NCBI GenBank assembly: GCA_900766265.1
Contig: CAAFUS010000006.1
Location: forward strand, 434,001-498,000
DNA from: Pseudomonadaceae bacterium
GTDB lineage: Bacteria > Pseudomonadota > Gammaproteobacteria > Pseudomonadales > Pseudomonadaceae
Length of the DNA: 64,000 nucleotides
Reading direction: 5' to 3'
The translations under genes were made by a program, and so were the position numbers. Shown here in pieces: positions 24,749 through 33,740 of the stretch (its first letter is position 1; the number at the start of each line of letters is the position of its first letter). Below the pieces are notes generated by a model, which was given only the letters and a program-made list of their open reading frames with translations, was not told the DNA's origin and did no database searches.

Positions 24749-25326
24749 ACGCTCCGACAACTGTCTGGACGATCGGCCATTCCACCCGCACGCTCGACGC
24801 CCTGCTGGAGGTGCTCCGCGCGCACCGCATCGAAGTGCTGGTGGACGTCCGGCGATTCCCAGGGTCACGGCGCCTACCGCAGTTCGGCGAACAATCCCTG
24901 CGCGAAGCGCTCGCGGATGAGGGGATCGGCTACGAATGGATAGAGGCGCTTGGCGGACGACGCCGGCCCGTGCCCGACTCGCCCAACGATGCCTGGCGCA
25001 ATATGGCGTTTCGCGGGTATGCCGACCATATGGCCAGCCAAGCATTCATCGAGGGGTTCGCTCGGTTGTGGGAAATCGCCGCAGGCCGGCGCACCTGCAT
25101 AATGTGCGCCGAGGTGCTCTGGTGGCGCTGCCACCGCTCCCTGATCTGCGACGCGCTCAAGGTACGCGGGGTGGAGGTGCTGCACATCCAGGATCAGAAG
25201 GAGGCGACTCCCCACCCCTTTACCTCCGCGGCACGCCTCGAACAGGGGCGACTGAGCTACCGTGCCGGCGAAGGCCGGGCCGCCAACGGCCGGGGACAGG
25301 CATCGCAGCTGCGGCTGGATCTGTGA
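24745..25326 (+). CDS. DUF488-family protein
   Basis: 193 residues. Characteristic motifs are VWTIGHSTRTLDALLEVL at the start, VLVDVRRFPGSRR, and the Cys-containing CAEVLWWRCHRSLI around residue 120, which together define DUF488. Members have been proposed as nucleic-acid-processing enzymes, but the evidence is slight. It is coupled to the upstream DUF2945 gene by an ATGA overlap and converges on the S1-domain gene with a 12-nt gap. The C-terminal 30 residues are Arg/Gly-rich and may be unstructured. Confidence 0.85.
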   Translation: MNAPTTVWTIGHSTRTLDALLEVLRAHRIEVLVDVRRFPGSRRLPQFGEQSLREALADEGIGYEWIEALGGRRRPVPDSPNDAWRNMAFRGYADHMASQAFIEGFARLWEIAAGRRTCIMCAEVLWWRCHRSLICDALKVRGVEVLHIQDQKEATPHPFTSAARLEQGRLSYRAGEGRAANGRGQASQLRLDL

Positions 25327-25338
25327 ACGGACGCGGGT

Positions 25339-26190
25339 CTAGCTAGAGGGGCGTGCCGCGGCTTCGATCCGGTCGGCATGGATGACGATACGCCCTTCTT
25401 TATAGAGGCCACCGATGGCCTTCTTGAAGTTGCCCTTGCTGACGCCGAACAGACGGACAATATCCTGCGGCGGGCTCTTGTCACTGACCATCAGCACGCC
25501 GTCACTGGCCTCCAGTTTCTGCAGGATCAGCGCCTGCAGGCTGTCAGCGGCCTCGGTGCCCACCGGTTGCAGGCTGAGGCTGATCTTGCCGTCGCCGCGA
25601 ATTTCCTTGATGAAGCCGGACTCGCGCATGCCACTGCGCAGAAACTTGATCACTTCGTTCTTGTGGATCAAACCCCAGTGCTTGCCATTGATGATCGCCT
25701 TGAAGCCGAGGTCGGTCGCCTCGACCACCAGCAGGTCCACGGCCTCGCCGACCTCGTAGCGTGCCGGTGTCGTATCCAGATAACGGTCCAGACGCGCGGT
25801 AGCGGTGATCCGCCGGGTGCGCTTGTCGATGTAGACGTAGACCACGCAGTAGTCGCCTTCCTGCAGCGGGCGCTTTTCTTCGGAATGGGGCAACAGCAGA
25901 TCCTTGGGCAGCCCCCAGTCGAGGAACAGCCCAACCCGGTTGATTTCCACCACCTTGAGGCTGGCGAACTCGCCCACCTGCACCTTCGGCCGTTCAGTCG
26001 TGGCGATCAGCTTGTCTTCGCTGTCGAGGTAGACGAAGACATTCAGCCAGTCATCGACCTCGGTCGGGACGCCCTTGGGGATGTAGCGATTGGGCAGCAG
26101 AATCTCGCCGTCCGGGCCGCCGTCCAGATAGAGGCCGAAACCGGTGTGCTTGACGATCTGCAGGCTGTTGTAGCGCCCGATGGCGGCCAT
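25339..26190 (-). CDS. S1-like RNA-binding protein (CvfB/YitL family)
   Basis: 283 residues composed of several S1/OB-like domains and a C-terminal winged helix. Visible features are IVKHTGFGLYLDGGPDGEILLP, VVEINRVGLFLDWGLPKDLLLP, FKAIINGKHWGLIHKNEV, and a tail with LFGVSKGNFKKAIGGLYKEGRIVI, the CvfB-type winged helix. CvfB of Gram-positives binds RNA and affects virulence-factor expression; the Pseudomonas homologue is uncharacterised. The ATG at 26190 has AGGA upstream; a TTG ten codons earlier is less likely. Confidence 0.87.
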   Translation of the reverse strand: MAAIGRYNSLQIVKHTGFGLYLDGGPDGEILLPNRYIPKGVPTEVDDWLNVFVYLDSEDKLIATTERPKVQVGEFASLKVVEINRVGLFLDWGLPKDLLLPHSEEKRPLQEGDYCVVYVYIDKRTRRITATARLDRYLDTTPARYEVGEAVDLLVVEATDLGFKAIINGKHWGLIHKNEVIKFLRSGMRESGFIKEIRGDGKISLSLQPVGTEAADSLQALILQKLEASDGVLMVSDKSPPQDIVRLFGVSKGNFKKAIGGLYKEGRIVIHADRIEAAARPSS

Positions 26191-26268
26191 GTTTTCGGAT
26201 CCTGGATTGAAAGCTGGCAATTCTAGCAGGCCATCGAACGCGCCCAGCGCACGTTCGACGGCGGGCCG

Positions 26269-28599
26269 CTAGCGTGGCAGCGCGTAGGCGATGATCGAGT
26301 CGCCCGCACGTGTCCCCAGCGAACCGTGACCTCCAGCAACGACCACGACGATCTGCCGGCCGGCCTGGCTGCGGTAGGTCATGGGTGTGGCCTGGCCTCC
26401 GGCGGGCAGGCGTGCCTTCCACAGCTCACGACCGTTGGTGACGTCATAGGCGCGCAGGTAGTAGTCCAGCGTGCCGCTGAGGAAGGCCACGCCACCAGCC
26501 GTGACGATCGGTCCTCCGAGGCTCGGCACCCCCATGCGAAACGGCAGCGGCAGTGGCGTCAGATCGCGCACGGTACCGTTGCGCCGCTGCCAGGCAGTAC
26601 GGCCGGTCCGCAGGTCCGCTCCGGCGACGTAGCCCCAAGGCGGCGCGGTACAGGGCAACCCTATCGGCGAGACGAAGGGCCCGAGCTCCACGGCGAACGG
26701 CGCACCGAAGTTTTCGTTGAGGTACGGCGGTTCGTCCGAGACGTAGGTGGTGGTGTCGTCCTGGCGCGGCACCAGCCGGGACGTGAAGGCCAGGTAGGCC
26801 GGCGTACTGAACACCATCTGCCGCACCGGATCGACCGCGACACCGCCCCAGTTGAACACCCCGAAATTGCCCGGATAGATCAGTGACCCCTGCTCGGACG
26901 GGGGCGTGTAGCGGCCGTCGTAGCGCAGCGAATGGAACTGGATGTGGCAAAGCATCTGGTCGACCAGGGTCACACCCCAGAGGTCCTTGCCTTCCAGCTT
27001 CGGCGGCTCGTAGGACAGCGCCGAAGCCGGCTGGGTAGCGGCCACGTAATCGCCCTTGGCAGCGCCTTGCGGTGCCGGGACTTCCTCCACCGGCAGGATC
27101 GGCTCGCCATTGCGCCGATCCAGTACATAGATGTCGCCCTGCTTGGTCGGCGCGACCAGGGCGGGCATCAGGCCGTCCTCAGTCTGGATGTCGACCAGGC
27201 TCGGCTGCGCCGGCACGTCCATGTCCCAGAGGTCATGACGGACAGTCTGGAACACCCAGCGCAGCGCCCCGGTATCGACGTCCAACGCCACGATCGACGA
27301 CGAGAAGCGCTCGGTGTTGGGACCGCGGTTGCCTCCCCACTGGTCTGGCACCTCGTTGCCCATGGGGACGTAGACCAGCCCCAGGGCCTCGTCGACGCTG
27401 GAGACGCTCCAGCTGTTCGGCGAGCCGTTGGTGTACGTCTGCCCCTCGGCGATCGGCTCGGTCTGCTCGGGATTGCCCGCGTCCCAGTTCCACCTGAGCT
27501 GCCCGGTATTGACGTCATAGGCGCGGATCACGCCGGACGGCTTGTTCACCGAGACGTTGTCGTTGACCGCGCCACCGATGATCACCAGGCCACGGGACAC
27601 AACCGGCGGCGAGGTGGAGTAATAGAAGCCTTCGGTGACGTTGGGCATGTTGGCCCAGAGGTTCACCTGACCTCCGTCGCCAAAGCCGGGGCAGCGTTGG
27701 CCGGTACGGGCGTCCAGTGCCAACAGGCGGGCGTCGGCGGTCGGCATGAACAGCCGCGAGGCGCAGATCGGGTTGGCATCTGCGGCCGGCGCCTCGTGGT
27801 AGGCCAGCCCGCGGCAGGTCAGGTGCTGGCGGTTGACCGAATCGGGCACCTGGGGATCGTGCCGCCAGCGTTCGGTGCCGTTGTCCGCATCCAGCGCGAT
27901 GACCAGGTTGTGGGGCGTGCACAGATAAAGGCTGTCGCCGATCTTCAGCGGTGTCACCTCGTAGGTGGTTTCCTCCGGATCGGTGGGCCGGCGCAGGTCA
28001 CCGGTGTGGTAGTGCCAGACTTCCTCGAGACGATCGACGTTGCGCACCGTGATGTCTTCGAGCGGTGAATAGCGCATGCCTTGGTGGGTGCGGCCGTAGG
28101 CAGGCCAGTCATCGTCGTTGCCCCGCTCGAACTCGGTCGGGGCAGCAGCCAGGGGCGGCGGCAGCATGCCGCGTATCTCGTGGCTGGGCGTGGTGAGTGC
28201 CTGGAACGCAGCGGCGGCCCACAGCACCACGGCGAACATCAACGGCAGTGCGGCACCGCCCCAGGCGCGCCAGTCAAAGAGTTTCCAGCTGAGTTTGCGA
28301 ATCACCCAAGGCATCAAGAGCCAGAGCCCGAGGGGCGCGATGATGCTGCCGCGCGGCGCCAGCTGCCACCAGTCGAAGCCGACCTCCATCAGGCCCCAGC
28401 CGAGACTGCCTATCATCACCAGCGAGTACACCCAGAGGGCGGTGCGTTTGCGCCTCAGCAGCAGCAGGCCGGTAATGAAGAACCCTACCGCGACCACGAA
28501 GAAGTACCAGGTCCCCCCCAGCGCGATGACGCGAAATCCTCCGTACCCCAACCCCAACGCCAACAGAATGCAAAAGATCCCAGTGATGATGACCGCCAC
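26269..28599 (-). CDS. gcd: membrane-bound PQQ-dependent glucose dehydrogenase
   Basis: 776 residues. The N-terminal domain has five transmembrane helices (residues about 1-130), which bind ubiquinone in this family. A periplasmic eight-bladed beta-propeller from about residue 155 contains WPAYGRTHQGMRYSPLEDI, repeated tryptophan-docking segments and the C-terminal GGHGSLGTRAGDSIIAYALP. It oxidises glucose and related aldoses to lactones and feeds electrons to ubiquinone. The start is a GTG with AAGGAGAGG 6 nt upstream. It is somewhat shorter than the usual 800 residues, so quinate dehydrogenase is an alternative, but the composition fits Gcd. A second PQQ sugar dehydrogenase lies directly upstream. 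Confidence 0.88.
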   Translation of the reverse strand: MAVIITGIFCILLALGLGYGGFRVIALGGTWYFFVVAVGFFITGLLLLRRKRTALWVYSLVMIGSLGWGLMEVGFDWWQLAPRGSIIAPLGLWLLMPWVIRKLSWKLFDWRAWGGAALPLMFAVVLWAAAAFQALTTPSHEIRGMLPPPLAAAPTEFERGNDDDWPAYGRTHQGMRYSPLEDITVRNVDRLEEVWHYHTGDLRRPTDPEETTYEVTPLKIGDSLYLCTPHNLVIALDADNGTERWRHDPQVPDSVNRQHLTCRGLAYHEAPAADANPICASRLFMPTADARLLALDARTGQRCPGFGDGGQVNLWANMPNVTEGFYYSTSPPVVSRGLVIIGGAVNDNVSVNKPSGVIRAYDVNTGQLRWNWDAGNPEQTEPIAEGQTYTNGSPNSWSVSSVDEALGLVYVPMGNEVPDQWGGNRGPNTERFSSSIVALDVDTGALRWVFQTVRHDLWDMDVPAQPSLVDIQTEDGLMPALVAPTKQGDIYVLDRRNGEPILPVEEVPAPQGAAKGDYVAATQPASALSYEPPKLEGKDLWGVTLVDQMLCHIQFHSLRYDGRYTPPSEQGSLIYPGNFGVFNWGGVAVDPVRQMVFSTPAYLAFTSRLVPRQDDTTTYVSDEPPYLNENFGAPFAVELGPFVSPIGLPCTAPPWGYVAGADLRTGRTAWQRRNGTVRDLTPLPLPFRMGVPSLGGPIVTAGGVAFLSGTLDYYLRAYDVTNGRELWKARLPAGGQATPMTYRSQAGRQIVVVVAGGHGSLGTRAGDSIIAYALPR

Positions 28600-28799
28600 G
28601 CTGCCTCTCCTTCCGGCTCGACCTCTCGGGCAGCGCCATGCGCGAGGGCGCGCGCTACCGCCTGTGGTCTGTTGTTATGGGACCGGCAAAAGGCTGCCGG
28701 CCCAAGCTATGGACAGGCGATCAGCGGGATCGCTCCCTGACGTGTCGCCCAAGCGCACCTAACGGCGCGCCGGGCGAGGAACGGCGAAAGGACGGCGGG

Positions 28800-29948
28800 C
28801 TACTGGTCTAGCCCAACCTGCAATAGGCGACCGTTGCTGGCGTCGGTCAGCAGATAAAGATAGCCGTCCGGGCCGAGCCGCACGTCGCGGACGCGCGCGC
28901 CCATGCCCTTGAGCAGGCGCTCGTCATCCACCACCTTGTCGCCATCGAGCCGCAGACGGATCAGCGACTGGTCGACCAGGGCACCGATGAAGAGGCTGCG
29001 CTGCCAGGTCGGGAAACGATTGGCATCGTAGAACGCCATGCTGCTGACACCTGGGGACACCTCCCAGACGTAATGAGGCGCCTCGGTACCTTCGGCCGCC
29101 TTGCCCTTGGCTTCCGGGATCGGCTGCCGACTGTAGTCGACGCCATGGGTAGCGAGCGGCCAGCCGTAGTTCTTCGCGGCCTCAGGGATGTTGACCTCGT
29201 CCCCGCCGCGCGGGCCGTGCTCGTTCAGCCAGAAACGCCCGGTCCAGGGATTGAGCGCGGCACCTTGCGGATTACGATGCCCGTAGGACCAGATTTCCGG
29301 CCGCGCACCGGCCTGACCGACGAAGGGGTTGTCGTCCGGAACCTGTCCGTCGGGGTACAGCCTCACCACCTTGCCCTGATGCATGTCCAAGTCCTGGGCA
29401 GCCGGACGCTGATTGTTCTCGCCCAGCGCGATGAACAGATGCCCTTCAGGATCGAAGTCCATCCGAGAGCCGTAATGCATGCCAGACGAGAGCTTCGGCG
29501 TCTGGCGGAAGATCACCTCGAAGTCCTCCAGACGGGCGAGATCCTCAGAGAGCCGTCCTCGTCCCACCGCCGTTCCCGACTGCCCGCCCTCGCCCGCCTC
29601 GGCGTAGCTGAGATAGACCAGGCGATCCCTGGCGAAGTCGGGCGACAAGCGCACATCGAGCAGGCCGCCCTGCCCGCGGGCATGAACTTCGGGGACGCCT
29701 TCGAGCGGTTCGGACAGCTCACCATCGAGCCTGGCCACACGCAGCCGGCCCGGGCGCTCGGTCACCAGCATTCGCTCGCCGCCGGGCAGAAACGCCAGGC
29801 CCCAGGGGTGCTCCAGACCGCCAACGATTTCCCGGACCGTCACCGCCCCCGACGCGCTCTCGTAGCGCTCCACTTCGGCGGCCGACAACGGAGCGGCCGC
29901 GACGAGGGTGACACCCAGCAAGGCGGGTAAGAGTACGTGGCGAAGCAT
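28800..29948 (-). CDS. soluble periplasmic PQQ-dependent aldose dehydrogenase (Asd/YliI type)
   Basis: 382 residues with a signal peptide (MLRHVLLPALLGVTLVAAAPLSAA). The six-bladed soluble glucose-dehydrogenase propeller shows EHPWGLAFLPGG, SGMHYGSRMDFDPEGHLFI, YGHRNPQGAALNPWTG and NEHGPRGGDEVN, which hold the catalytic His and PQQ/Ca2+ ligands of the family. It oxidises aldose sugars in the periplasm. It lies 200 bp upstream of gcd on the same strand, so the two PQQ enzymes may be co-expressed. GGAGG precedes the ATG. Confidence 0.9.
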   Translation of the reverse strand: MLRHVLLPALLGVTLVAAAPLSAAEVERYESASGAVTVREIVGGLEHPWGLAFLPGGERMLVTERPGRLRVARLDGELSEPLEGVPEVHARGQGGLLDVRLSPDFARDRLVYLSYAEAGEGGQSGTAVGRGRLSEDLARLEDFEVIFRQTPKLSSGMHYGSRMDFDPEGHLFIALGENNQRPAAQDLDMHQGKVVRLYPDGQVPDDNPFVGQAGARPEIWSYGHRNPQGAALNPWTGRFWLNEHGPRGGDEVNIPEAAKNYGWPLATHGVDYSRQPIPEAKGKAAEGTEAPHYVWEVSPGVSSMAFYDANRFPTWQRSLFIGALVDQSLIRLRLDGDKVVDDERLLKGMGARVRDVRLGPDGYLYLLTDASNGRLLQVGLDQ

Positions 29949-30070
29949 TGAACATCCTCCAAACGATCGATCCAGGACGGTTTTAGGCCTCCGATCACCC
30001 GCGTAGTGCGACAGACAACGCGTCTAATCCGGACCACGGATGTTGCAGCAGGTGACCGTCCTAAAAATAC

Positions 30071-30111
30071 TCGAACAGGGCGGACGGAAATCTGTATAAT
30101 TTCCTGTTCGA
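30071..30111 (+). promoter_or_regulatory. promoter flanked by a 9-bp inverted repeat
   Basis: A consensus -10 TATAAT at 30095-30100 is bracketed by TCGAACAGG (30071-30079, at the -35 position) and CCTGTTCGA (30103-30111, near +1). The arms are perfect complements about three helical turns apart, a geometry suited to a dimeric repressor. No LexA-type CTG-N10-CAG is present. Confidence 0.6.
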
Positions 30112-30135
30112 CTGACTGAAAGGACAGAAACGACC

Positions 30136-30324
30136 ATGGCCAGCAAAGCCACCAGCCCTGCCAAACGCAAGCCGGAACCCGCCACCGAGACCAGTTCGTC
30201 GCTGGCGGAGCAAATGGCGGCCTTCCTCAAGGCCGGCGGCGAGATCCAGAAGATCCCCACCGGTGTAAGTGGCCAGACCCAAGGGCCCTCCCGCCAGATC
30301 ACCATCAGCAAGAAGCACGCCTGA
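30136..30324 (+). CDS. small SutA-like protein
   Basis: 62 residues, with a Lys/Pro/Glu-rich N-terminus and a central motif SLAEQMAAFLKAGGEIQKIP, then a polar tail. The AFLKAGGEIQKIP segment resembles the AMEEFLSRGGKVQEIE region of SutA, a small RNA-polymerase-binding regulator active in slow-growing P. aeruginosa, but the acidic N-terminal region of SutA is missing. Whether it binds RNA polymerase is inference only. It has its own strong promoter with flanking inverted repeats and an AAAGGA ribosome binding site. Confidence 0.65.
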   Translation: MASKATSPAKRKPEPATETSSSLAEQMAAFLKAGGEIQKIPTGVSGQTQGPSRQITISKKHA

Positions 30325-30413
30325 GCGACACCCGCCTGCCCCATCAACGAGCCGCAGCGCCATCCGGACGCACGCGGCTCGTGGCTCCCAAGCCATCCCC
30401 CACCGAGCCCGCT

Positions 30414-31121
30414 ATGACCGAACCCGTCCGCCTGTCCAAGCGCGTTGCCGAACAGCTGAGTTGTTCCCGCCGCGAAGCCGAGCTCTATATAGAAGGTGGC
30501 TGGATCAGCGTCGACGGCCAGGTGATCGAAGCGCCGTTTCGCAAGGTGCCGCAGGACGCGACGATCGCGCTGCTACCCGGCGCGACCGCAACCGAAGTGC
30601 CCCCGGTGACCCTGCTCTGGCACAAGCCGGCCGGCATCGATGGTGCCGAGGCGATCCTTTCGGCAGATCTGCGCTGGAGCGCGGACCCGACACGCCTGGC
30701 GACGCTTCAGCGGCACCTGCTGCGCCACACCCAGCTCTTCTCCCTGGCCCCCGAAGCCAGCGGCCTGGTGGTGTTCAGCCAACAGCGCGGCACCATCCGT
30801 GGCCTCACCGAAAACGGCCACAAGCTCGAACAGGAATACATCGTGGAGGTGGCCGGCGAAGCCGACGCCCGCGCCCTCGAGCGCCTGGCGCGAGGCTACA
30901 CGCACCGGGGCGTCAGCCTGCCCAAGGCGAAGGCCAGCTGGCAGAACGAAACCCACCTGCGCATCGCACTCAAGAGCCCGAAGCAGGACGACCTGCGCCA
31001 GCTGTGCGAGGCGGTCGGGCTGCGCCTGCTGGGCAGCAAGCGCATTCGCATCGGCCGCGTATCGATGGCCAAGCTGCCGGCTGGCCAGTGGCGCTACCTG
31101 GCAGACACCGAGCGCTTCTGA
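30414..31121 (+). CDS. RsuA/RluF-type pseudouridine synthase homologue lacking the catalytic Asp
   Basis: 235 residues: an N-terminal S4 RNA-binding domain (VRLSKRVAEQLSCSRREAEL, GGWISVDGQVIE) followed by a pseudouridine-synthase-like domain (LLWHKPAG, KLEQEYIVEVAGE, LGSKRIRIGRVSMAKLPAGQW). Where active enzymes have GRLDxDTxGLLL, this protein reads FSLAPEASGLVVF, with Ser110 for Arg and Ala112 for the catalytic Asp. The rest of the fold looks intact and the frame is open, so it may bind RNA without isomerising uridine. The ATG at 30414 begins the S4 domain. Confidence 0.8.
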   Translation: MTEPVRLSKRVAEQLSCSRREAELYIEGGWISVDGQVIEAPFRKVPQDATIALLPGATATEVPPVTLLWHKPAGIDGAEAILSADLRWSADPTRLATLQRHLLRHTQLFSLAPEASGLVVFSQQRGTIRGLTENGHKLEQEYIVEVAGEADARALERLARGYTHRGVSLPKAKASWQNETHLRIALKSPKQDDLRQLCEAVGLRLLGSKRIRIGRVSMAKLPAGQWRYLADTERF

Positions 31122-31161
31122 GCCGGGTTGCGCGGCGCCTTCGCGGGCATGCCGGGCATGG

Positions 31162-31578
31162 CTAGTCCAGCGGCCTGATGTCGAAGCCGTTCTTCGCCTC
31201 GCTGACGATACGAAACTTGAGCGTCGCGCCTGCATCGACCTGCGCTACCCGTTCACGATTGAGCCGTCCCTTGCTGCATAACCCAGGACCTTCCTCGTCG
31301 ATGCCGATGCCGACGATGCGCGTGCCCGCCGGTACCTCGAAGCGGGCGTACTCGCCGATGCCGATGCGCGCTGCGACGCGGCGGTCGATGAGAAACGCCA
31401 CGTTGCAACCGCCGCCGAGCATCCCGACGTCGCGCTGCACCAGGATCTCGCCGCCAGCCGGCACGCTCTGTTGGTAACCCAGCAGGCGCTCTTCGGGCAC
31501 TGGAGAAACCTCATCCGGCGTGTAGGAGGAGCAGCCGGCCAGCGCCAGCAGCGGGAAGAGCCAGAGTATCGATCGCAT
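31162..31578 (-). CDS. putative lipoprotein of unknown function
   Basis: 138 residues with a lipoprotein signal peptide ending in LALAGC (Cys16). The mature part is a small beta-rich domain with two further cysteines, in GGGCNVAF and GPGLCSKG, which could form a disulfide. A Gly-Ile-Gly-rich central strand (IVGIGIDEEGPG) and SEAKNGFDIRPL at the C-terminus are visible. I do not recognise the family with certainty. It converges on the pseudouridine synthase homologue and probably has its own promoter upstream. Confidence 0.7.
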   Translation of the reverse strand: MRSILWLFPLLALAGCSSYTPDEVSPVPEERLLGYQQSVPAGGEILVQRDVGMLGGGCNVAFLIDRRVAARIGIGEYARFEVPAGTRIVGIGIDEEGPGLCSKGRLNRERVAQVDAGATLKFRIVSEAKNGFDIRPLD

Positions 31579-31653
31579 GGAAACCCTCCATGGTGTATGG
31601 CAGGAGCGCCAAGCCTTGAGACAGCACCGCAGCGGCGATAGTGCGTCTTCGGT

Positions 31654-32127
31654 TCAGTAGCGCTCGCGGATCAGGTAATGCTGGCGCTGGCCATTGACGC
31701 GTATCTCGACTTCATCGTCCTGCTCGCGCCCGAGCAGCGCCTGGCCCAGCGGCGAGCGTGGCGAAATGACTAGTATCTCTCGCCCTTCGGCGACCAGCTT
31801 CAGCCCGGCGCCATCCGGGCCCAGGTACACCCAGCGCTCGCCCTCCTCGTGCTCGAGCGCCACCAACGCGCCGATGCGGATGCCGCCGTCGCCACGTTCG
31901 GCCTTCAGGTTTCGATAGGCGGCGAGCGCGGCCTCGATCTCATGCACCCTGCGGCGTTGCCCGTCGGCGAGATACGCCGCCTCCAGGCCCCGGGTGTCGT
32001 ACTTGTTCTCCGCCTTGCTCTCGGCATGGGTCGCGGCCTCGTGGGACGCCCGCAGCGCATCCTGGGCGATCCGCAGGTCTTGCTGCAGGCGCTCGATGAT
32101 CGACAGCTGAATCTCGGTGGTGTCCAT
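31654..32127 (-). CDS. GreA/GreB-family transcription elongation factor-like protein
   Basis: 157 residues. A helical N-terminal coiled-coil (about residues 1-75, IERLQQDLRIAQDALRASHEA) and a C-terminal FKBP-like domain containing EEGERWVYLGPDGAGLKL and ISPRSPLGQALLGREQDDEVEI. This is the layout of Gre factors, which insert the coiled coil into the RNA polymerase secondary channel. The coiled-coil tip lacks the expected tidy Asp-Glu pair (it reads KAENKYDTRGLEAAYL), so cleavage stimulation is not certain. The start gives MDTTEIQLSI, with GAGG upstream. Confidence 0.78.
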   Translation of the reverse strand: MDTTEIQLSIIERLQQDLRIAQDALRASHEAATHAESKAENKYDTRGLEAAYLADGQRRRVHEIEAALAAYRNLKAERGDGGIRIGALVALEHEEGERWVYLGPDGAGLKLVAEGREILVISPRSPLGQALLGREQDDEVEIRVNGQRQHYLIRERY

Positions 32128-32322
32128 GCAGGTGTCCTCGCACGCGGAGCGACAAACGCCCAGCTTACCCCGTACCGCCATCGTCTACGTATCCGTCGCA
32201 CAGCCGGGCAGCCCCGCTCTTCCCCAGGCGTTCGCCGACTACCCGGGCGTCGAGTGGGTTTACCGCCTGTGAGCGATCCGCGTGCTAGAGTCCATCGATC
32301 CGGACACCTAGGCGCGTCTGCC

Positions 32323-33147
32323 ATGCCCAGCCCCACCTCCCCTGATGACCTGCCCCGCTTCTGGCGCGATCCGGCGCTGCCCTTCATCGAAGCGCGTTCG
32401 GTCGCCGATGGACGCAAGGTCTGCTATTCACCCCACGCCCATGCCACGTTCTCTATAGGCGCAGTGGTCGCCGGCAGCTGCGATTACGTCAACGGCAACC
32501 AGCGCCAGCGCATCTCGCAAGGCTGCGTGGTGATGATGAATCCGCAGGTGGTGCATGCCTGCAATCCGGTCGACGGGCAGCCCTGGTCGTACGTGATGCT
32601 TTATGTCGATCCCCACTGGCTCGGTGCGCTGCAGCGCAGCCTCGGCATCAGCCCTGAGGGTACCTTCGTCCCCTTCGCCGGCATCCTGAGCCAGGCGCCC
32701 GAGCTGTACGCCGGGGTGACCGGGCTCTACGCCTACCTGATCGATCCGCTCATCGCCAACGTCGGCAAGCAGGCGAAGGCCCGCGCCTTCTTCACTGCGC
32801 TGCAACGCCACCTGGCGCCCGCGCCGGCGGATGAAGAACCGTTGCGGCCGCTGCGACGCGCGGCCGCCTTCATCGAGCGGCACTGCACCGAAGCACTGAC
32901 GCTGGAGGCGATCAGCGCCGAAGCCGGCGTGTCGTCCTCCTATCTGATCCGGGCCTTCAAACGGCATTTCGGCCTGACGCCCCATGCCTACCTGGTCAAT
33001 CGTCGCATCCAGCACAGCCAGCGCGCCCTGCGCGAAGGCCGCAGCCTGGCGGAGGTCGCGCTGGAGGCGGGCTTTGCCGACCAGGCGCATTTCCAGCGGG
33101 CCTTCAAGCGCCACCTGGCCGCCACGCCAGGACAGTACCGCGACTGA
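32323..33147 (+). CDS. AraC-family transcriptional regulator
   Basis: 274 residues. The N-terminal cupin-like sensor domain (YSPHAHATFSIGAVVAGSCDY, GCVVMMNPQVVHACNP) is followed by a C-terminal AraC/XylS double helix-turn-helix: LTLEAISAEAGVSSSYLIRA and SLAEVALEAGFADQAHFQRA. It is convergent with, and adjacent to, a LysE-type exporter (6-nt gap); this AraC-LysE pairing is common in Pseudomonas and suggests control of amino-acid export. The ATG giving MPSPTSPDDLP is the first in a suitable position. Confidence 0.88.
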   Translation: MPSPTSPDDLPRFWRDPALPFIEARSVADGRKVCYSPHAHATFSIGAVVAGSCDYVNGNQRQRISQGCVVMMNPQVVHACNPVDGQPWSYVMLYVDPHWLGALQRSLGISPEGTFVPFAGILSQAPELYAGVTGLYAYLIDPLIANVGKQAKARAFFTALQRHLAPAPADEEPLRPLRRAAAFIERHCTEALTLEAISAEAGVSSSYLIRAFKRHFGLTPHAYLVNRRIQHSQRALREGRSLAEVALEAGFADQAHFQRAFKRHLAATPGQYRD

Positions 33148-33152
33148 TCGCT

Positions 33153-33740
33153 TCAGCCTTCCAGCAGGTAGAGCGCGCTGAGCACCAGCAAGGCCGCCAT
33201 CAGTCGATTCAGTAATCGCAGGCGTCCCGCTTGCGCCATGTGCCGACGCAACAGACTGCCCGCAAGCGCCCAGCAGGCGATCGACAGGTAGCACACCAGA
33301 AAATACAGCCCGGCGAACCGCCACACCTGCAACACCTCGCCATCGGCGGCGAACAACCCCATCCCGGCGACGGAGGCCAGCCAGGCCTTGGGGTTGAGCC
33401 ACTGCATCAGCGCACCGCGCAGCATCGTGGGGCGACTGGACGCCGAGCCGGAGCTCACCCGGCCGTCGTCGATCGCCAGCCGGTAGGCCATGTACAGCAG
33501 AAAGGCAATGCCGCCCCAGCGGATGCCGAGCATCAGCACCGGCAGCCGCTGCAGCAGTTCGTACAGGCCCAGCCCGATCAGCAGCAGCAACAGCGTGAAC
33601 CCGACCGCCGCCCCGGTGACATGGCGCAGGGTCGGACCCAGCCCATGGCTGGCACCACAGCCAAGCGCGACCAGGTTGACCGGTCCCGGCGTGATCGAAG
33701 AGGCCAGCGCGAAGGCGGCCATGGAAAGGTAGAGATTCAT
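33153..33740 (-). CDS. LysE-family amino-acid exporter
   Basis: 195 residues with six predicted transmembrane helices. The LysE/RhtB signature SSITPGPVNLVALGCGASHG is at the start, and the conserved WLNPKAWLASVAGMG follows around residue 113. Members export basic or neutral amino acids. It is convergent with the AraC-type regulator gene, a frequent partnership. The ATG at 33740 was chosen because the first helix begins directly after it. Substrate unknown. Confidence 0.88.
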   Translation of the reverse strand: MNLYLSMAAFALASSITPGPVNLVALGCGASHGLGPTLRHVTGAAVGFTLLLLLIGLGLYELLQRLPVLMLGIRWGGIAFLLYMAYRLAIDDGRVSSGSASSRPTMLRGALMQWLNPKAWLASVAGMGLFAADGEVLQVWRFAGLYFLVCYLSIACWALAGSLLRRHMAQAGRLRLLNRLMAALLVLSALYLLEG

